DNA of 64,000 nt from Psychrobacter fozii (GTDB lineage: Bacteria > Pseudomonadota > Gammaproteobacteria > Pseudomonadales > Moraxellaceae). This document shows positions 24,878 through 34,613 of the stretch, piece after piece; position 1 is the first letter of the stretch; each line of letters begins with the position of its first letter. Where the stretch lies: contig NZ_QJSU01000004.1 in assembly GCF_003217155.1 (NCBI RefSeq), positions 62,001 through 126,000 of the forward strand, written 5' to 3'. The notes under the pieces are model-generated. The model was not told where the DNA came from. It ran no database searches and saw nothing but the letters and a program-made list of their open reading frames with translations. Both the position numbers and the translations under genes were made by a program.

Positions 24878-27745
24878 CTACTCTTGATCTGCTGTATCGA
24901 CGCCCATCAAATGCTTCCATTGGTCTTGTACCAATGCCCGTGTTTCTTTCCATAATGACTCGTCAACCAACAATGATTGCTCTGACAAGGCCAATTGATG
25001 GGTAGCCGCACGAATTCTTAGATAAGCATCTGTCAAATCTTGACAGACTTGCGCCTCCCAAATACCAAGTAGGGCAACTTCCTCAAAGATACGGACGTTG
25101 TCACTCCATTTGGTCAAACTTGGATGCTCGTGTGAGTAAGCCAATACCGCAAATTGTGCTAGGAACTCAATATCGATTATCCCGCCCGCATCTTGTTTAA
25201 GATGGAACTTACCAGATTTCTGTTGCCATTGATTGGTTCCTAAATGCTTTTGCATCTTGATACGCATACTGGTGACTTCCGTACGTACCTGCTCTAACGT
25301 ACGCGGCAATGCCAGTACATTTCGGCGAATATCACAAAAGCGTGCTGTTACTCGTCTATCGCCACAAATCGCGCGCGCGCGCACCAATGCTTGATGCTCC
25401 CATGACCAGGCTTTATCTAGTTGGTACGTCTCAAAAGCATCACATGACACCACCATCATACCTGCGTTACCTGATGGGCGCAGACGCATATCAATCTCGT
25501 AAGCACGGCCATCTCGCGTTTGGGTGTTCAGATAGTTCATCAGCTTTTGCACCAGACGCGCGGCAAACTTCATTCCACTGACAGACTTTTCGCCCGTAGT
25601 CATGCCCTGCTCTTTTATCTTGTGTAAAAACACCAAATCCAAGTCAGAAGAATATGACAGCTCCAGCCCACCAAGCTTACCGTAACCAATAATAGCAAAG
25701 CCACAATCCGCTTCAGTGACCGGATCGCCATCTTGACCAATGGGATAACCATAACGCCTGACAATCTCTGCAAACGCTCGCTCTAACACCGCTTCTAGTA
25801 CCACCGCAGCGATATAAGTTAAAGAATCAGACACCTTCATAATCGGACGCGCAGCCAAGATATCACTAGCCGCTACTGCCAAGATTTGGTTCTTTTTAAA
25901 CAGCCGTACAACGCTGAGTAGTTTCTCTTCATCATTAGGCTCTACGCGTAGTAATTGTTGACGCAGAATGTCACGCAGCTCACGTTTATCAGGCAAATGA
26001 TGATAGCGCTGCTGTAAAAAAGTATCTAGCAGTACAGGATAGTGGGCCAGCTCTTTTGCTATCCAAGGACTGGCTGATAGCATCGGAATTAACTCAATCG
26101 TTGCATTGGGATTTTCTGCAATCATTACTAAGTAGATGGAACGACGACAAATCGCTTCGAGTAACGAGATAAGACGAGGCAACGCTGTATTCGCAAGTTG
26201 CTGCTGGTCTTGATGTGCCAGCAGCGCGTGGACGATGACAGGATACGCATCATCTAAGCGTTCTCTGGCTTCATCACTTAAATTGGCAACCAGTTTTGAC
26301 TGCCAAAAATTCTCTAATAGATCTCGGTTTTTTTCCGTGAGTACGTTATCCAATCGTGCAATCTGCTCATCCAGATCTTTTGGCTCGAGACTAGCATCTT
26401 CTTGATCCGGTACTTGACGTTCGGTGACCATACGCTCGAATGGGACGTTTACATTATTTCGATGCTGATTGAGCGTGCTGAGTAGCGCAGCCCAATCCTC
26501 AAACCCAAGGGTGATAGCCAGATTATATTGCCACTGCGTATCGTGTGGTAAGCGCTGGGTCTGTTGATCGTTAATCGCCTGAATCGCATGTTCAAGCCGG
26601 CGCAAAAATCGATAGGCAGCTTGCAGTTGCTTATAGGTCGAAAGCTCTAGATATTTAAGTTGATATAGCACCTTCATCGCGTCCAGACAGGATTTAATCT
26701 GTAGCTGAGGATGCCTACCGCCATAAATCAATTGAAAAGCTTGTACGATGAACTCAATATCTCTGATACCACCTGCACCAAGCTTGATATTGTCTAAATC
26801 TTCACGCTGTGCCACTTGGTTTTGAATAAGAGACTTCATCTCTCTCAATGCTGAAAAAGCACTGTAATCGACATAGTAGCGAAAGACGAATGGCTTGATG
26901 AGTGCTTGTAATTCATCATAGAACGGCTGATCCAACTGACCAACCACACGGGCTTTTAGCCAAGCAAAACGCTCCCACGCACGACCATGTTGAGAAAAGT
27001 ATTTTTGTAGCGCAGACAAGTGAATGGCCAAGTCGCTACCGTCGCCCCACGGACGCAGGCGCATATCAACGCGAAAGACAAAACCATCTGCTGTTTTATG
27101 ATCCAATAACTTGATAATACCTTGACCCAGTCGAGTCATAAAGCGCTTGTTGTCTATACTACGGGTACCTTTGTCCTTATCACCATTGGTTTCACCTAGC
27201 GCCTGATGGACAAAAATCAAATCGATATCACTTGATAGATTCAACTCGTGGGCACCAAGTTTACCCATAGCCATGATGGCCATATCGTCAATTTGCAAAT
27301 TACCTTTGGCATCAATAAAAGTCGGCTCACCATACTGCTCAATCAAATGCTGATAGGTATAATCCTTGGCAAAAGAGATACAACCCCCTGCAAACTCAGA
27401 AAGCTCATCAGTCAATTGCTCAAGTGAGATCAGCTGTAAAGCATCTTGCCAGATCCAACGCATCATTAGCAGAGTACGCAAATCACGTAGTCCTTTCATT
27501 ACCTTGGCTTCATCAGCGATCTGATAGTTCTCATCCAAAGTATAGTCTTGTATCAGATCGTCAATTTGCTGGCGCGTTAGGGTCTGATCTAATGGATAGC
27601 TGCGCAAAAAAGTTTGACATGAGACCGTACGGCTTTCCCAAATCTGATAAGCAAACTCACTCGCCGTCTGCAATACTTGCAGCTGCTCTACTGTAGGCTG
27701 ACTATCTGTACCATGGGTCTCGCGTGAAGGCATAGCAGGTAACAT
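24878..27745 (-). CDS. glnE: Bifunctional glutamine-synthetase adenylyltransferase/adenylyl-removing enzyme
   Basis: This ~955-residue enzyme adds and removes AMP on glutamine synthetase according to nitrogen status, under PII control. Two nucleotidyltransferase domains are visible: KLGAHELNLSSDIDLIF near residue 165 (deadenylylating half) and GKLGGLELSYSSDLDLVFLH near 690 (adenylylating half), each with the G-S-D-x-D core. Length agrees with E. coli GlnE (946). An AAGGAG sequence lies eleven bases before the ATG at 27745, whereas the ATG at 27766 has no such site, so I prefer 27745. The gene is 260 bases upstream of ilvE on the same strand. Confidence 0.95.
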   Translation of the reverse strand: MLPAMPSRETHGTDSQPTVEQLQVLQTASEFAYQIWESRTVSCQTFLRSYPLDQTLTRQQIDDLIQDYTLDENYQIADEAKVMKGLRDLRTLLMMRWIWQDALQLISLEQLTDELSEFAGGCISFAKDYTYQHLIEQYGEPTFIDAKGNLQIDDMAIMAMGKLGAHELNLSSDIDLIFVHQALGETNGDKDKGTRSIDNKRFMTRLGQGIIKLLDHKTADGFVFRVDMRLRPWGDGSDLAIHLSALQKYFSQHGRAWERFAWLKARVVGQLDQPFYDELQALIKPFVFRYYVDYSAFSALREMKSLIQNQVAQREDLDNIKLGAGGIRDIEFIVQAFQLIYGGRHPQLQIKSCLDAMKVLYQLKYLELSTYKQLQAAYRFLRRLEHAIQAINDQQTQRLPHDTQWQYNLAITLGFEDWAALLSTLNQHRNNVNVPFERMVTERQVPDQEDASLEPKDLDEQIARLDNVLTEKNRDLLENFWQSKLVANLSDEARERLDDAYPVIVHALLAHQDQQQLANTALPRLISLLEAICRRSIYLVMIAENPNATIELIPMLSASPWIAKELAHYPVLLDTFLQQRYHHLPDKRELRDILRQQLLRVEPNDEEKLLSVVRLFKKNQILAVAASDILAARPIMKVSDSLTYIAAVVLEAVLERAFAEIVRRYGYPIGQDGDPVTEADCGFAIIGYGKLGGLELSYSSDLDLVFLHKIKEQGMTTGEKSVSGMKFAARLVQKLMNYLNTQTRDGRAYEIDMRLRPSGNAGMMVVSCDAFETYQLDKAWSWEHQALVRARAICGDRRVTARFCDIRRNVLALPRTLEQVRTEVTSMRIKMQKHLGTNQWQQKSGKFHLKQDAGGIIDIEFLAQFAVLAYSHEHPSLTKWSDNVRIFEEVALLGIWEAQVCQDLTDAYLRIRAATHQLALSEQSLLVDESLWKETRALVQDQWKHLMGVDTADQE

Positions 27746-27962
27746 AGGTAAATAAACTCCTTGCATGGAATGATAAGACTACGTGAACCTAGCGCATAAT
27801 ATTAGCGTTTTTTCTTACGAGGTAGTCACCGAATCTGACAACCATACTAATATATGCCAGTATTTATGATAAAACCACTTTTAATCACACTGACGCACTT
27901 TGCTTTTGAGCGCTTTATGGTAGCATAAACACCTTTAGCATTGATGATCGACAAGAATCCTT

Positions 27963-28379
27963 ATGACAACCATGCCCCCTTTACTTTTGATTACCGCTGA
28001 TCCCAGTCATCCACTGGGCTCTCTAGCGCTACGTTATGCTCGTGCTTATCTTAAAAATACCTCAAACGAAGAAAACACGAATAGCAGCGAAACGTTAAAT
28101 GTCTTTTTTTATGGAGATGCTGCCCATACTGCCAACCGCTTACGCTGGCAGTCAGCAGAGCAAGTTGATTTGACCAAAGAATGGCAAAACCTTGCCGAGC
28201 AGTATCAATTATCGCTACCCGTCTGCGTCAGTACTGCTCTCAGTCGCGGGATTAGTGACACGGATAACAGCTCACGCCATCAGCTCAATGGTGACAATCT
28301 TGCAACAGGATTTTCGCTGGTCGGCCTGAGTGAGCTTGCTATGATGATGCAGGAAGACTGTCGCCTGATTCAATTTTAA
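27963..28379 (+). CDS. tusD: Sulfurtransferase complex subunit TusD
   Basis: This 138-residue DsrE-family protein is the sulfur-carrying subunit of the TusBCD complex, which passes persulfide sulfur from TusA to TusE. The reactive cysteine is Cys88 in LPVCVSTALSRG, matching the conserved position of TusD. The internal stretch SNEENTNSSETLN (34-46) is an insertion compared with E. coli TusD (128 residues). It heads the tusDCBE cluster, 217 bases from the divergent glnE gene. Confidence 0.88.
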   Translation: MTTMPPLLLITADPSHPLGSLALRYARAYLKNTSNEENTNSSETLNVFFYGDAAHTANRLRWQSAEQVDLTKEWQNLAEQYQLSLPVCVSTALSRGISDTDNSSRHQLNGDNLATGFSLVGLSELAMMMQEDCRLIQF

Positions 28380-28467
28380 CAACGCATCGTTTTAAGATAT
28401 TTTGGCTTGGAAGATATAATTGCAAAGACGGCAATCATCACGCAAGTAATCAGATTAGGATTTCACC

Positions 28468-28791
28468 ATGAAACTATTAATTCAGTTGCACACGCCGACT
28501 GAAATGGCCAGCTATGAGGGCTGTGCGCTGGCGCTAACGCTAGCAACGTTTGGTCATGACGTACAACTATATTTGGATGCCCCTGTCTTTGGCCTATTGA
28601 TGCAGTCTGAATCGCGTTTGCATGGCATGATTCAATCACTGGAGCTGTACGACATGCCAGCGGCTTGGCTGCCTGATGATGTCTTCAGTGGATGGGTCAC
28701 AGGTATGCTGCCAGCAGATCTGGCGTCACAACTGACCTTGATACCAGAAGTCGTCAACTCTCAAGACTTTGAGCAGATACTGACCTTTTAA
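28468..28791 (+). CDS. tusC: TusC/DsrF-like sulfur relay protein
   Basis: This 107-residue DsrE-family protein follows tusD and precedes tusB, the place of tusC. It has the fold signature at the start (KLLIQLHTPTEMASYEGCALALTLATFGHDVQLY in pattern: strand, helix, strand), but the only cysteine is in the first helix and no catalytic cysteine is expected in TusC. Assignment rests on fold family and order rather than a strict motif. AGGA lies nine bases before the ATG. Confidence 0.72.
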   Translation: MKLLIQLHTPTEMASYEGCALALTLATFGHDVQLYLDAPVFGLLMQSESRLHGMIQSLELYDMPAAWLPDDVFSGWVTGMLPADLASQLTLIPEVVNSQDFEQILTF

Positions 28792-28813
28792 CTGATCAGA
28801 TAGGAAGAACCAA

Positions 28814-29143
28814 ATGGCAACGTTATATCAATTGCACAGTCCGATGGATACACTGAGACGCGGTATTGACGAGATGTCACGCACGTGGCGCACGGGTGAC
28901 AGTATTTTACTGCTAGGCACTACTGTTGCCTTTATCGACTGGTTAGACGCTTATTTGGGCGATATTGAAATTGATGGTATTGCTGGTATTTATGCACTAG
29001 CCGATGATGTCGCGCAACTGACGACCAATACGACTCTCAAGCTTAATTTAGAGGCCAAATTGAGTAGAATATTGACAGACAACGAGTGGGTCGAGCTGAC
29101 TCAAGATACACAATTTGATAAAGTCGTGACCATTGCCTTATGA
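28814..29143 (+). CDS. tusB: TusB/DsrH-like sulfur relay protein
   Basis: This 109-residue protein begins MATLYQLHSP and has the compact alpha/beta form of DsrH/TusB, the third subunit of the TusBCD hexamer. No cysteine is present at all, so it would be structural. It lies 22 bases after tusC, with GGAAG before the start, and overlaps tusE by four bases (ATGA). Confidence 0.72.
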   Translation: MATLYQLHSPMDTLRRGIDEMSRTWRTGDSILLLGTTVAFIDWLDAYLGDIEIDGIAGIYALADDVAQLTTNTTLKLNLEAKLSRILTDNEWVELTQDTQFDKVVTIAL

Positions 29144-29505
29144 ATAATAATGATGCTACTACCCTTGCTATGACACCTAATAATATTGAAATAAGTGTTG
29201 AATTAGATCAAGACGGTCATCTATGTGACCATACTATCTGGACACCTGATATCGCACAGCAACTGGCCGACACGTTAGATGTCCAGTTGGAAGCTGAGCA
29301 TTTGCAGATTTTGCAGCAAGTACGAGCATTTTTTGCCAAATTCAATCACGCGCCAGCCACGCGCCCATTGATTAAATGGCTACAAAAAACCTTGCCTGAG
29401 CACGATATTAGTAATCAAAAACTACAGCAGCTATTCAAAACAGGGTTGGTCGCCCGACATGTCAATCGCCTGTCAGGTCTACCTAAGCCACCCAATTGTT
29501 TGTAG
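29140..29505 (+). CDS. tusE: TusE/DsrC-family sulfur relay protein
   Basis: This 121-residue DsrC/TusE protein accepts persulfide sulfur from TusBCD and hands it to MnmA (encoded at 58.3 kb in this window) for 2-thiouridine synthesis. The essential cysteine is the penultimate residue (Cys120) in the flexible tail LSGLPKPPNCL, as in the family; the TATRPLIKWL-like block (PATRPLIKWLQ) is also typical. There is only one tail cysteine, so the sulfite-reductase form of DsrC, which uses two, is unlikely. The start overlaps the tusB stop as ATGA. Confidence 0.88.
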   Translation: MNNNDATTLAMTPNNIEISVELDQDGHLCDHTIWTPDIAQQLADTLDVQLEAEHLQILQQVRAFFAKFNHAPATRPLIKWLQKTLPEHDISNQKLQQLFKTGLVARHVNRLSGLPKPPNCL

Positions 29506-29583
29506 TGGATGAGTAACTGCTACATCAAGTCGCTCTGAACGTCATTCTGAACAAAGCGACCTACTAAAAACACCTACTAACTA

Positions 29584-29645
29584 TTGGGATAAATTTTTCG
29601 CTTGCTGTGTTGATGCAAACATAAGCTATCAAATACTTATCCCAA
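29584..29645. repeat. 9-bp perfect inverted repeat in the tusE-trmL convergent gap
   Basis: TTGGGATAA (29584-29592) and TTATCCCAA (29637-29645) are perfect complements 44 bases apart, between two convergent genes. A smaller hairpin (GTCGCT / AGCGAC, near 29530-29562) lies beside it. Neither has a good T-tract; they may help transcript ends. Confidence 0.3.
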
Positions 29646-29750
29646 CAGTACATCATTAAAGGTATAGCTCATTAGAGTGGTGCTACACCTTGATCTAAAT
29701 ATGGATACCTTGCTGTATATTCAGTATTTCACTAGTCAGTAAAAACAACG

Positions 29751-30323
29751 CTATTTGGGATCATACACCGTCAAGGTTTCATAGCCGACACTACGTCCTT
29801 CATCACCAGTGAATCCTTGCTGACGCCATATTTCATATAGACATATCGCAACACTGTTAGATAGGTTTAGACTGCGCGAATCAGCCAGCATAGGTAATCT
29901 TAACCAATTATCAGCGCCAATATCTTCACGTATATCATCTGCCAGACCTGCCGTTTCAGAACCAAATACTAATGCGATATTGGGCATTTTCTTAGCTGCC
30001 TGAACACTATCCAAATTTTCAGTAGCCTGCAGCCCACTAAAATCATAATCGTAAAATGGTTTGCTCAGTTTGGTAGTCAATGCTGTGACCACATGGCAAT
30101 CGGCAACGTTCAATGCCTCTCTTGCGGCTGCCCAGTCATCATGTACTTGCAGATGTGCGTATTCATGATAATCCAAGCCTGCACGGCGTAGCTTTTTGTC
30201 ATCAAGCTCAAACCCTAAAGGTCTGACCAAGTGCAGCTGTGCCCCGCTATTGGCACATAAACGAATGATATTGCCAGTATTACTGGGCATTTTAGGGGCT
30301 ACCAACACAATATGGATGGTCAT
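29751..30323 (-). CDS. trmL: tRNA (cytidine/uridine-34-2'-O)-methyltransferase
   Basis: This 190-residue SPOUT enzyme methylates the ribose of the wobble base in tRNA-Leu isoacceptors. The knot motifs are clear: NTGNIIRLCAN (about 15-25), DKKLRRAGLDYHEY (about 42-55), FGSETAGL, and the C-terminal DSRSLNLSNSVAICLYE. I chose the ATG at 30323, preceded by GGAG, over the in-frame one at 30344, since the protein then starts MTIHIVL as in the family. It faces tusE, another wobble-base gene. Confidence 0.92.
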   Translation of the reverse strand: MTIHIVLVAPKMPSNTGNIIRLCANSGAQLHLVRPLGFELDDKKLRRAGLDYHEYAHLQVHDDWAAAREALNVADCHVVTALTTKLSKPFYDYDFSGLQATENLDSVQAAKKMPNIALVFGSETAGLADDIREDIGADNWLRLPMLADSRSLNLSNSVAICLYEIWRQQGFTGDEGRSVGYETLTVYDPK

Positions 30324-30583
30324 ACTAACTCCGTCAGTGGTCAAAACTTATTATTTATATTTATCATCGATGCGTAATCGAAAGTTACAGTTTACTGCCA
30401 ATAATTACATTTTGATACTGTGCACCGTTTTTAACTTTCACTATGATGTCTGTAACGGATAAAGAGATAGTTATTACTTATAATTATCTCTCTATCTAAT
30501 AAACCTTCAGTGAGTGTTAAGCATTGCGCTTGGCATCGCTGTTATTATTTATAACAATCCATTTATTTTTTGAGGATACTATT

Positions 30584-30724
30584 ATGAAAAAATTAATCAT
30601 CGCATCTTTGACCGCTATGTTTGTATTAACTGGTTGCAACACTTTTAAAGGTCTAGGCCAAGACGTATCAAGCGCTGGTAATGCTGTCACTGGTGGCGCA
30701 CAAGACGTACAAGATAAAATCTAA
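30584..30724 (+). CDS. Entericidin A/B-family small lipoprotein
   Basis: This 46-residue protein has a lipoprotein signal with lipobox LTGCN, so Cys19 would become the lipidated N-terminus. The mature part is short and Gly/Asp-rich with the family pattern FKGLGQDVSSAGNAV. E. coli EcnA/EcnB are a toxin/antidote pair; single homologues are common in proteobacteria and their role is unclear. The ATG at 30584 follows TGAGGA, and a terminator follows directly, so it is a monocistronic gene. Confidence 0.88.
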   Translation: MKKLIIASLTAMFVLTGCNTFKGLGQDVSSAGNAVTGGAQDVQDKI

Positions 30725-30747
30725 GGTTTGATTTTTTTAGATTTTAG

Positions 30748-30785
30748 AAAGGGCTTATCATTTATTTGGTAAGCCTTTTTTTATT
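30748..30785 (+). terminator. Terminator after the entericidin-like gene
   Basis: A stem of eight pairs (GGCTTATC / GGTAAGCC with a G-U pair), extended by A-T pairs, closes an eight-base loop and ends in TTTTTTT. Confidence 0.85.
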
Positions 30786-30846
30786 CCTTTATTTGATGCT
30801 TATCTTACGCTACTACTTTTTTCTGAAAGGCCATAAAAATACAGTG

Positions 30847-32175
30847 CTATAAAAACTCTCGTAATATTTGATTGAGATAACGCTGTCCTAATTCTGTTGG
30901 CTGTAACCGCTCAGCACTGTCTGTCAATAAACCTTGAGCTACGAGCTTATCTACTGATGGTGCAATACTATTAGCGCTTAGTCCTGTTCTTTCTTGAAAC
31001 AGCGACCAAACCACCCCGCCATGTAAGCGCAGTGCATTTAGCATAAACTCACTGACCAGCTCATCACTGTCAATTTCTTGCCAGCCCACCATCTTAGGTG
31101 TGTTTTGGCTTACGATAGATTGCTCATTAGCCTCTAAATTCCCTACATAGTCTTTAGGTAATCGCGACTTACTAAAACGATAAATACCAGACTGTATTAA
31201 CAACTCGCTCTTTAACGTTTTATTCGTTTCTGCTGTTTCACTAGCTTTGTGATGCATCGTCGCTTTATGACTAATTGTCACTTTGCCATGTGCACCAGCC
31301 CCAATGGCCAAATAATCCCCAAATTGCCAATAATTGACATTATGACGACACGGCTGATCGGATGTGCCTGACCAAGCGGACACTTCATAATTGTTGTAGC
31401 CCAATTGCTGCAATAGCGCCTGACCTGCTTGTTCAATATCTGCCAAATTGTCTTCGTCTGGCAAAATAGGCTGACTACGATAAAACACGGTATTGGGCTC
31501 AATCGTCAGCTGATACCAAGAGATGTGCGTCGCCCCTGCATCGTGAGCCATTTGAATATCATCCAACGCTTCGCTCATCGTTTGTTGTGGCAACCCATGC
31601 ATCAAATCGACATTGACGCGCTCAAAGCCAGCAGCACGTGCAGCATGAATGGCAGATAGGGCTTGAGCAGGATCGTGTATGCGTCCAAGCGTGGTCAACT
31701 TATCAGCAGCAAAGCTCTGTACACCAATCGACAGACGATTGATACCAACGTCTAGGTATTGAGCAAAGGGTGCATGCTCTAGCGTGCCAGGATTGGCTTC
31801 CATAGTTACTTCTATATCATCAGCGAATATAAAGGTATTACGCAAGCTAGCGAATAGTCGACGATACTGTGTAATAGGTAGTAGCGATGGCGTGCCTCCA
31901 CCGATAAACATCGAACTAATCTCGCGCCCTTGAGCTAGTGATTGCTGCATGCTTGCATCTAGCAACAATGCATCTACGTATTCGTCATACATCGATATCT
32001 GACTGTCTATCGGTAACTCATGCGAGTTAAAGTCGCAATAGGGACATTTTTTTACACACCATGGAATATGAATATATAGTGCTAATGGAATGGCACTCAC
32101 TTCTATTTCACTAACAGTAAAGTCATTAGAGGTATCAGTGTGCTGTGAATCGTTAACGATATTGATATTTGACAT
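30847..32175 (-). CDS. hemW: Radical SAM family heme chaperone HemW
   Basis: This 442-residue protein is close to coproporphyrinogen dehydrogenase HemN but of the HemW type. The radical-SAM cluster motif is Cys40-x3-Cys44-x2-Cys47 (PWCVKKCPYCDF), followed by FIGGGTPSLL and the SAM-binding region MEANPGTLE. HemW lacks the extra cysteine and N-terminal region needed for HemN activity and is described as delivering heme to membrane cytochromes. The N-terminal ~28 residues before ALYIHIPW are longer than in E. coli (378 residues), as is an insertion near residue 310. Confidence 0.9.
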   Translation of the reverse strand: MSNINIVNDSQHTDTSNDFTVSEIEVSAIPLALYIHIPWCVKKCPYCDFNSHELPIDSQISMYDEYVDALLLDASMQQSLAQGREISSMFIGGGTPSLLPITQYRRLFASLRNTFIFADDIEVTMEANPGTLEHAPFAQYLDVGINRLSIGVQSFAADKLTTLGRIHDPAQALSAIHAARAAGFERVNVDLMHGLPQQTMSEALDDIQMAHDAGATHISWYQLTIEPNTVFYRSQPILPDEDNLADIEQAGQALLQQLGYNNYEVSAWSGTSDQPCRHNVNYWQFGDYLAIGAGAHGKVTISHKATMHHKASETAETNKTLKSELLIQSGIYRFSKSRLPKDYVGNLEANEQSIVSQNTPKMVGWQEIDSDELVSEFMLNALRLHGGVVWSLFQERTGLSANSIAPSVDKLVAQGLLTDSAERLQPTELGQRYLNQILREFL

Positions 32176-32411
32176 AAAAGGATTTATCTATAAATGCGTT
32201 GCTGCTGTCATTAGCAGAAAGTAGCGCTAGGATAACGCCTAAATTCAGTAAAAAAAAGACTCTCTTAAAGAAAATCCCTGCAATAACAAAATCAGTAACA
32301 AACACTCATGTTAACTACATCCTCTTATTGGCAAAATAGCTACTACTGTCATCGGTTGACGTCTGGTGACAACACCCCTAACAAAACCATAATAATTAAC
32401 AGGATAAAAAT

Positions 32412-32885
32412 ATGGCTTACTGGTTGATGAAATCTAATCCAAAGTTTTTTGGTATTGATGATTTGCAACGTCTAAAAACGGATCGTTGGGATGGCGTACG
32501 TAATTATCGTGCGCGCAACTTTATGCGCGATGACATGAAAGTCGGTGACCAAGTAATTTTTTATCATTCTAGCGCCAAACCATCAGGCGTGGCTGGCATC
32601 ATGACTATTAGCAAAGCGGGCTATCCTGATCCCACCCAGTTTCATCCTGAACATCGCCACTACGATCCTATTGCAACCGAAGATGAGCCACGCTGGTATA
32701 TGGTAGACGTCGAATTTGAGCAGGCCTTTACCGATGTCATACCACTACTAGATCTTAAGTTTTTACCCGCGCTTGAAGATTCATTGTTACTCAGAAAAGG
32801 CTGTCAGCAGTTAACGGTCATTCCGCTAGAGCCAAAGCATTGGCAAGCAATTATGGACATGGCAGAGACGCTGGATCTCATATAA
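32412..32885 (+). CDS. EVE domain-containing protein
   Basis: This 157-residue protein consists almost entirely of one EVE domain, a PUA-related fold that binds modified nucleobases. It begins MAYWLMKSNPK and contains WDGVRNYRARNFMRD (about 29-43), GDQVIFYHSS (about 49-58) and the Gly-rich strand KPSGVAG, all hallmarks of the thymocyte nuclear protein 1/EVE group. No nuclease domain is attached, so it looks like the stand-alone housekeeping form rather than a restriction component. AGGA precedes the ATG. Confidence 0.9.
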   Translation: MAYWLMKSNPKFFGIDDLQRLKTDRWDGVRNYRARNFMRDDMKVGDQVIFYHSSAKPSGVAGIMTISKAGYPDPTQFHPEHRHYDPIATEDEPRWYMVDVEFEQAFTDVIPLLDLKFLPALEDSLLLRKGCQQLTVIPLEPKHWQAIMDMAETLDLI

Positions 32886-33245
32886 AAGGTCATGTTTTTC
32901 TTTCTTTACATTTCTTTATAGTTGTCTTGTATCCACCATCATTGCTCGCCTCTGAAACATTGACATTACAGCCTAGCTTCTTTACCATCTTATTTATTTA
33001 TGACCTGTCAATCTACCCTTTGGATTGACGGGTTATTTTTATTTTAGTGCCGTCACTTTTTTTCATACTCTATGTATCTACTTAGGCAACATTATAGGCT
33101 TGCTCATATTATTTATCGGAGTATTATCGTCGGCACTATCCTTATCTCATTGTTTCGTTTTATCTCCCTGTCTCGCTATTAGTTTATTGATGGCAGGTTT
33201 TGCTCGTTCCTAATAAATACCGTAAAGAATAAAAAGTTGCTCACT
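32886..33245. other. Intergenic region between EVE gene and MATE gene
   Basis: This stretch of 360 bases holds a strong terminator (33003-33044). An open frame of 62 codons at 33025-33213 encodes a hydrophobic peptide but begins inside the terminator stem and has no ribosome-binding site, so I do not call it. Confidence 0.6.
33003..33045 (+). terminator. Terminator after the EVE gene
   Basis: An 11-bp stem (ACCTGTCAATC / GATTGACGGGT, one G-U) with a nine-base loop is followed by TATTTTTATTTT. Confidence 0.85.
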
Positions 33246-34613
33246 ATGGTTTTCCCATTATCCTTTAGAGATTTTAAAAGCTACAGCTTACGCTTAGGTG
33301 TGCTCGCGCTACCTATTCTGATTACTCAGTTTTGCCAAGCGGCACTTGGTGTAGTCGATGCTATTATGGCAGGTCAAGTCTCTGCGCTCGATTTGGCTGC
33401 TGTTGCCGTTGGTTCTGGTATTTGGCTGCCATTATTTTTATTAGCCACTGGTATTTTAATTGCTACCACACCGCTCATTGGTGAGGCAATTGGTCAAAAC
33501 AAGCATGACCAAGTGCCTCATATCACGCAGCAATCCTTATGGACTGCTGGTGTCATTGGTATTATTGGCTTTATTGTAGTTAATTTGGCCCCAAACGTAC
33601 TTGGAATCATGGGGGTGCCTGAAAACATCCAGCCAATCGCCACACAGTATTTGCATGGTGTATCGTTTGGTTTCCCTGCACTGGCTGTCTATGCCGTCCT
33701 ACGCAGTTATTGCGAAGCGCTTGGGCGACCTGAGCCTGTCACCGTCATTAGTATCATTGGTCTATTGGCAGATATTCCGCTTAACTATATTTTTATTCAT
33801 GGTTTATTCGGTATGCCTGAGATGGGCGGCGCAGGCTGCGGTGTCGCGACGGCCTTAGTATTATGGATAAATGTATTACTACTTGCGGCTTATACCAGCT
33901 TCACTAAACGACAGCAGTTTGCCAGCACACGGTTTTTTTATGGTTTTGCCAGTCCCAATCGTGAACAGATCAAAAAACTGCTGAAATTGGGTATTCCAAT
34001 TGGTATCTCGATATTTTTTGAAGCAAGCCTATTTAGCTTAGGTGCCCTAGTTATCAGTCCCTTAGGTGAGATAGCAACAGCATCGCATCAAGTAGCATTG
34101 GCGGTAACCTCTCAGCTGTTTATGATACCCATATCAGTCGCCATGGCGCTGACTATTATGATATCCAATCGCTTCGGCGAAAAAAACCTACTGGCATTAC
34201 GACAAGTACAAGCCACAGGGCTGATTTGGACCGTATTGATTGCATTGACTTGTATGCTTGGCATATGGCTGTTTAGACCACAACTGGCAGCAGCATTTAC
34301 TGACAACCCAGTGGTCAGAGCACAAGCCATGCACTTGCTCATCTTCGCATTGGCTTATCAGTTATTTGATGGCTGGCAAGTCAACATTGCTGGGATATTA
34401 CGCGGCATGCAAGACACGACCATACCAATGTGGGTCACGCTATTTTGCTATTGGTTAGTCGCTCTACCGCTCGGCATTTACTTGGTGCGTTTCACTGACG
34501 TTGGCGCCCAAGGGTTTTGGATGGCATTAATCACAGGGTTGTTTTTATCGTCTATTCTACTGACGCTGCGACTACGCTATCAACAGAGACGCTTAACGGC
34601 AAAGTGGGCTTAA
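33246..34613 (+). CDS. MATE family efflux transporter
   Basis: This ~455-residue inner-membrane protein has about twelve hydrophobic segments in two similar halves, as in NorM-type MATE exporters that expel cationic drugs in exchange for Na+ or H+. Typical blocks are QAALGVVDAIMAGQVSALDLAAV (split by the first loop), GEAIGQNKHDQV, and in the second half FGEKNLLALRQ and GILRGMQDTTIPMW. I prefer ATG at 33246; an in-frame TTG lies at 33237. Substrates cannot be told. Confidence 0.9.
   Translation: MVFPLSFRDFKSYSLRLGVLALPILITQFCQAALGVVDAIMAGQVSALDLAAVAVGSGIWLPLFLLATGILIATTPLIGEAIGQNKHDQVPHITQQSLWTAGVIGIIGFIVVNLAPNVLGIMGVPENIQPIATQYLHGVSFGFPALAVYAVLRSYCEALGRPEPVTVISIIGLLADIPLNYIFIHGLFGMPEMGGAGCGVATALVLWINVLLLAAYTSFTKRQQFASTRFFYGFASPNREQIKKLLKLGIPIGISIFFEASLFSLGALVISPLGEIATASHQVALAVTSQLFMIPISVAMALTIMISNRFGEKNLLALRQVQATGLIWTVLIALTCMLGIWLFRPQLAAAFTDNPVVRAQAMHLLIFALAYQLFDGWQVNIAGILRGMQDTTIPMWVTLFCYWLVALPLGIYLVRFTDVGAQGFWMALITGLFLSSILLTLRLRYQQRRLTAKWA

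Noticed and set aside
32412..32885. EVE protein as part of a restriction or defence system
   Set aside because: The domain stands alone with no nuclease or methylase nearby, and the neighbours are housekeeping genes.
33025..33213. 62-codon hydrophobic open frame before the MATE gene
   Set aside because: It starts inside the arm of a strong terminator, has no ribosome-binding site and shows no protein-like pattern.
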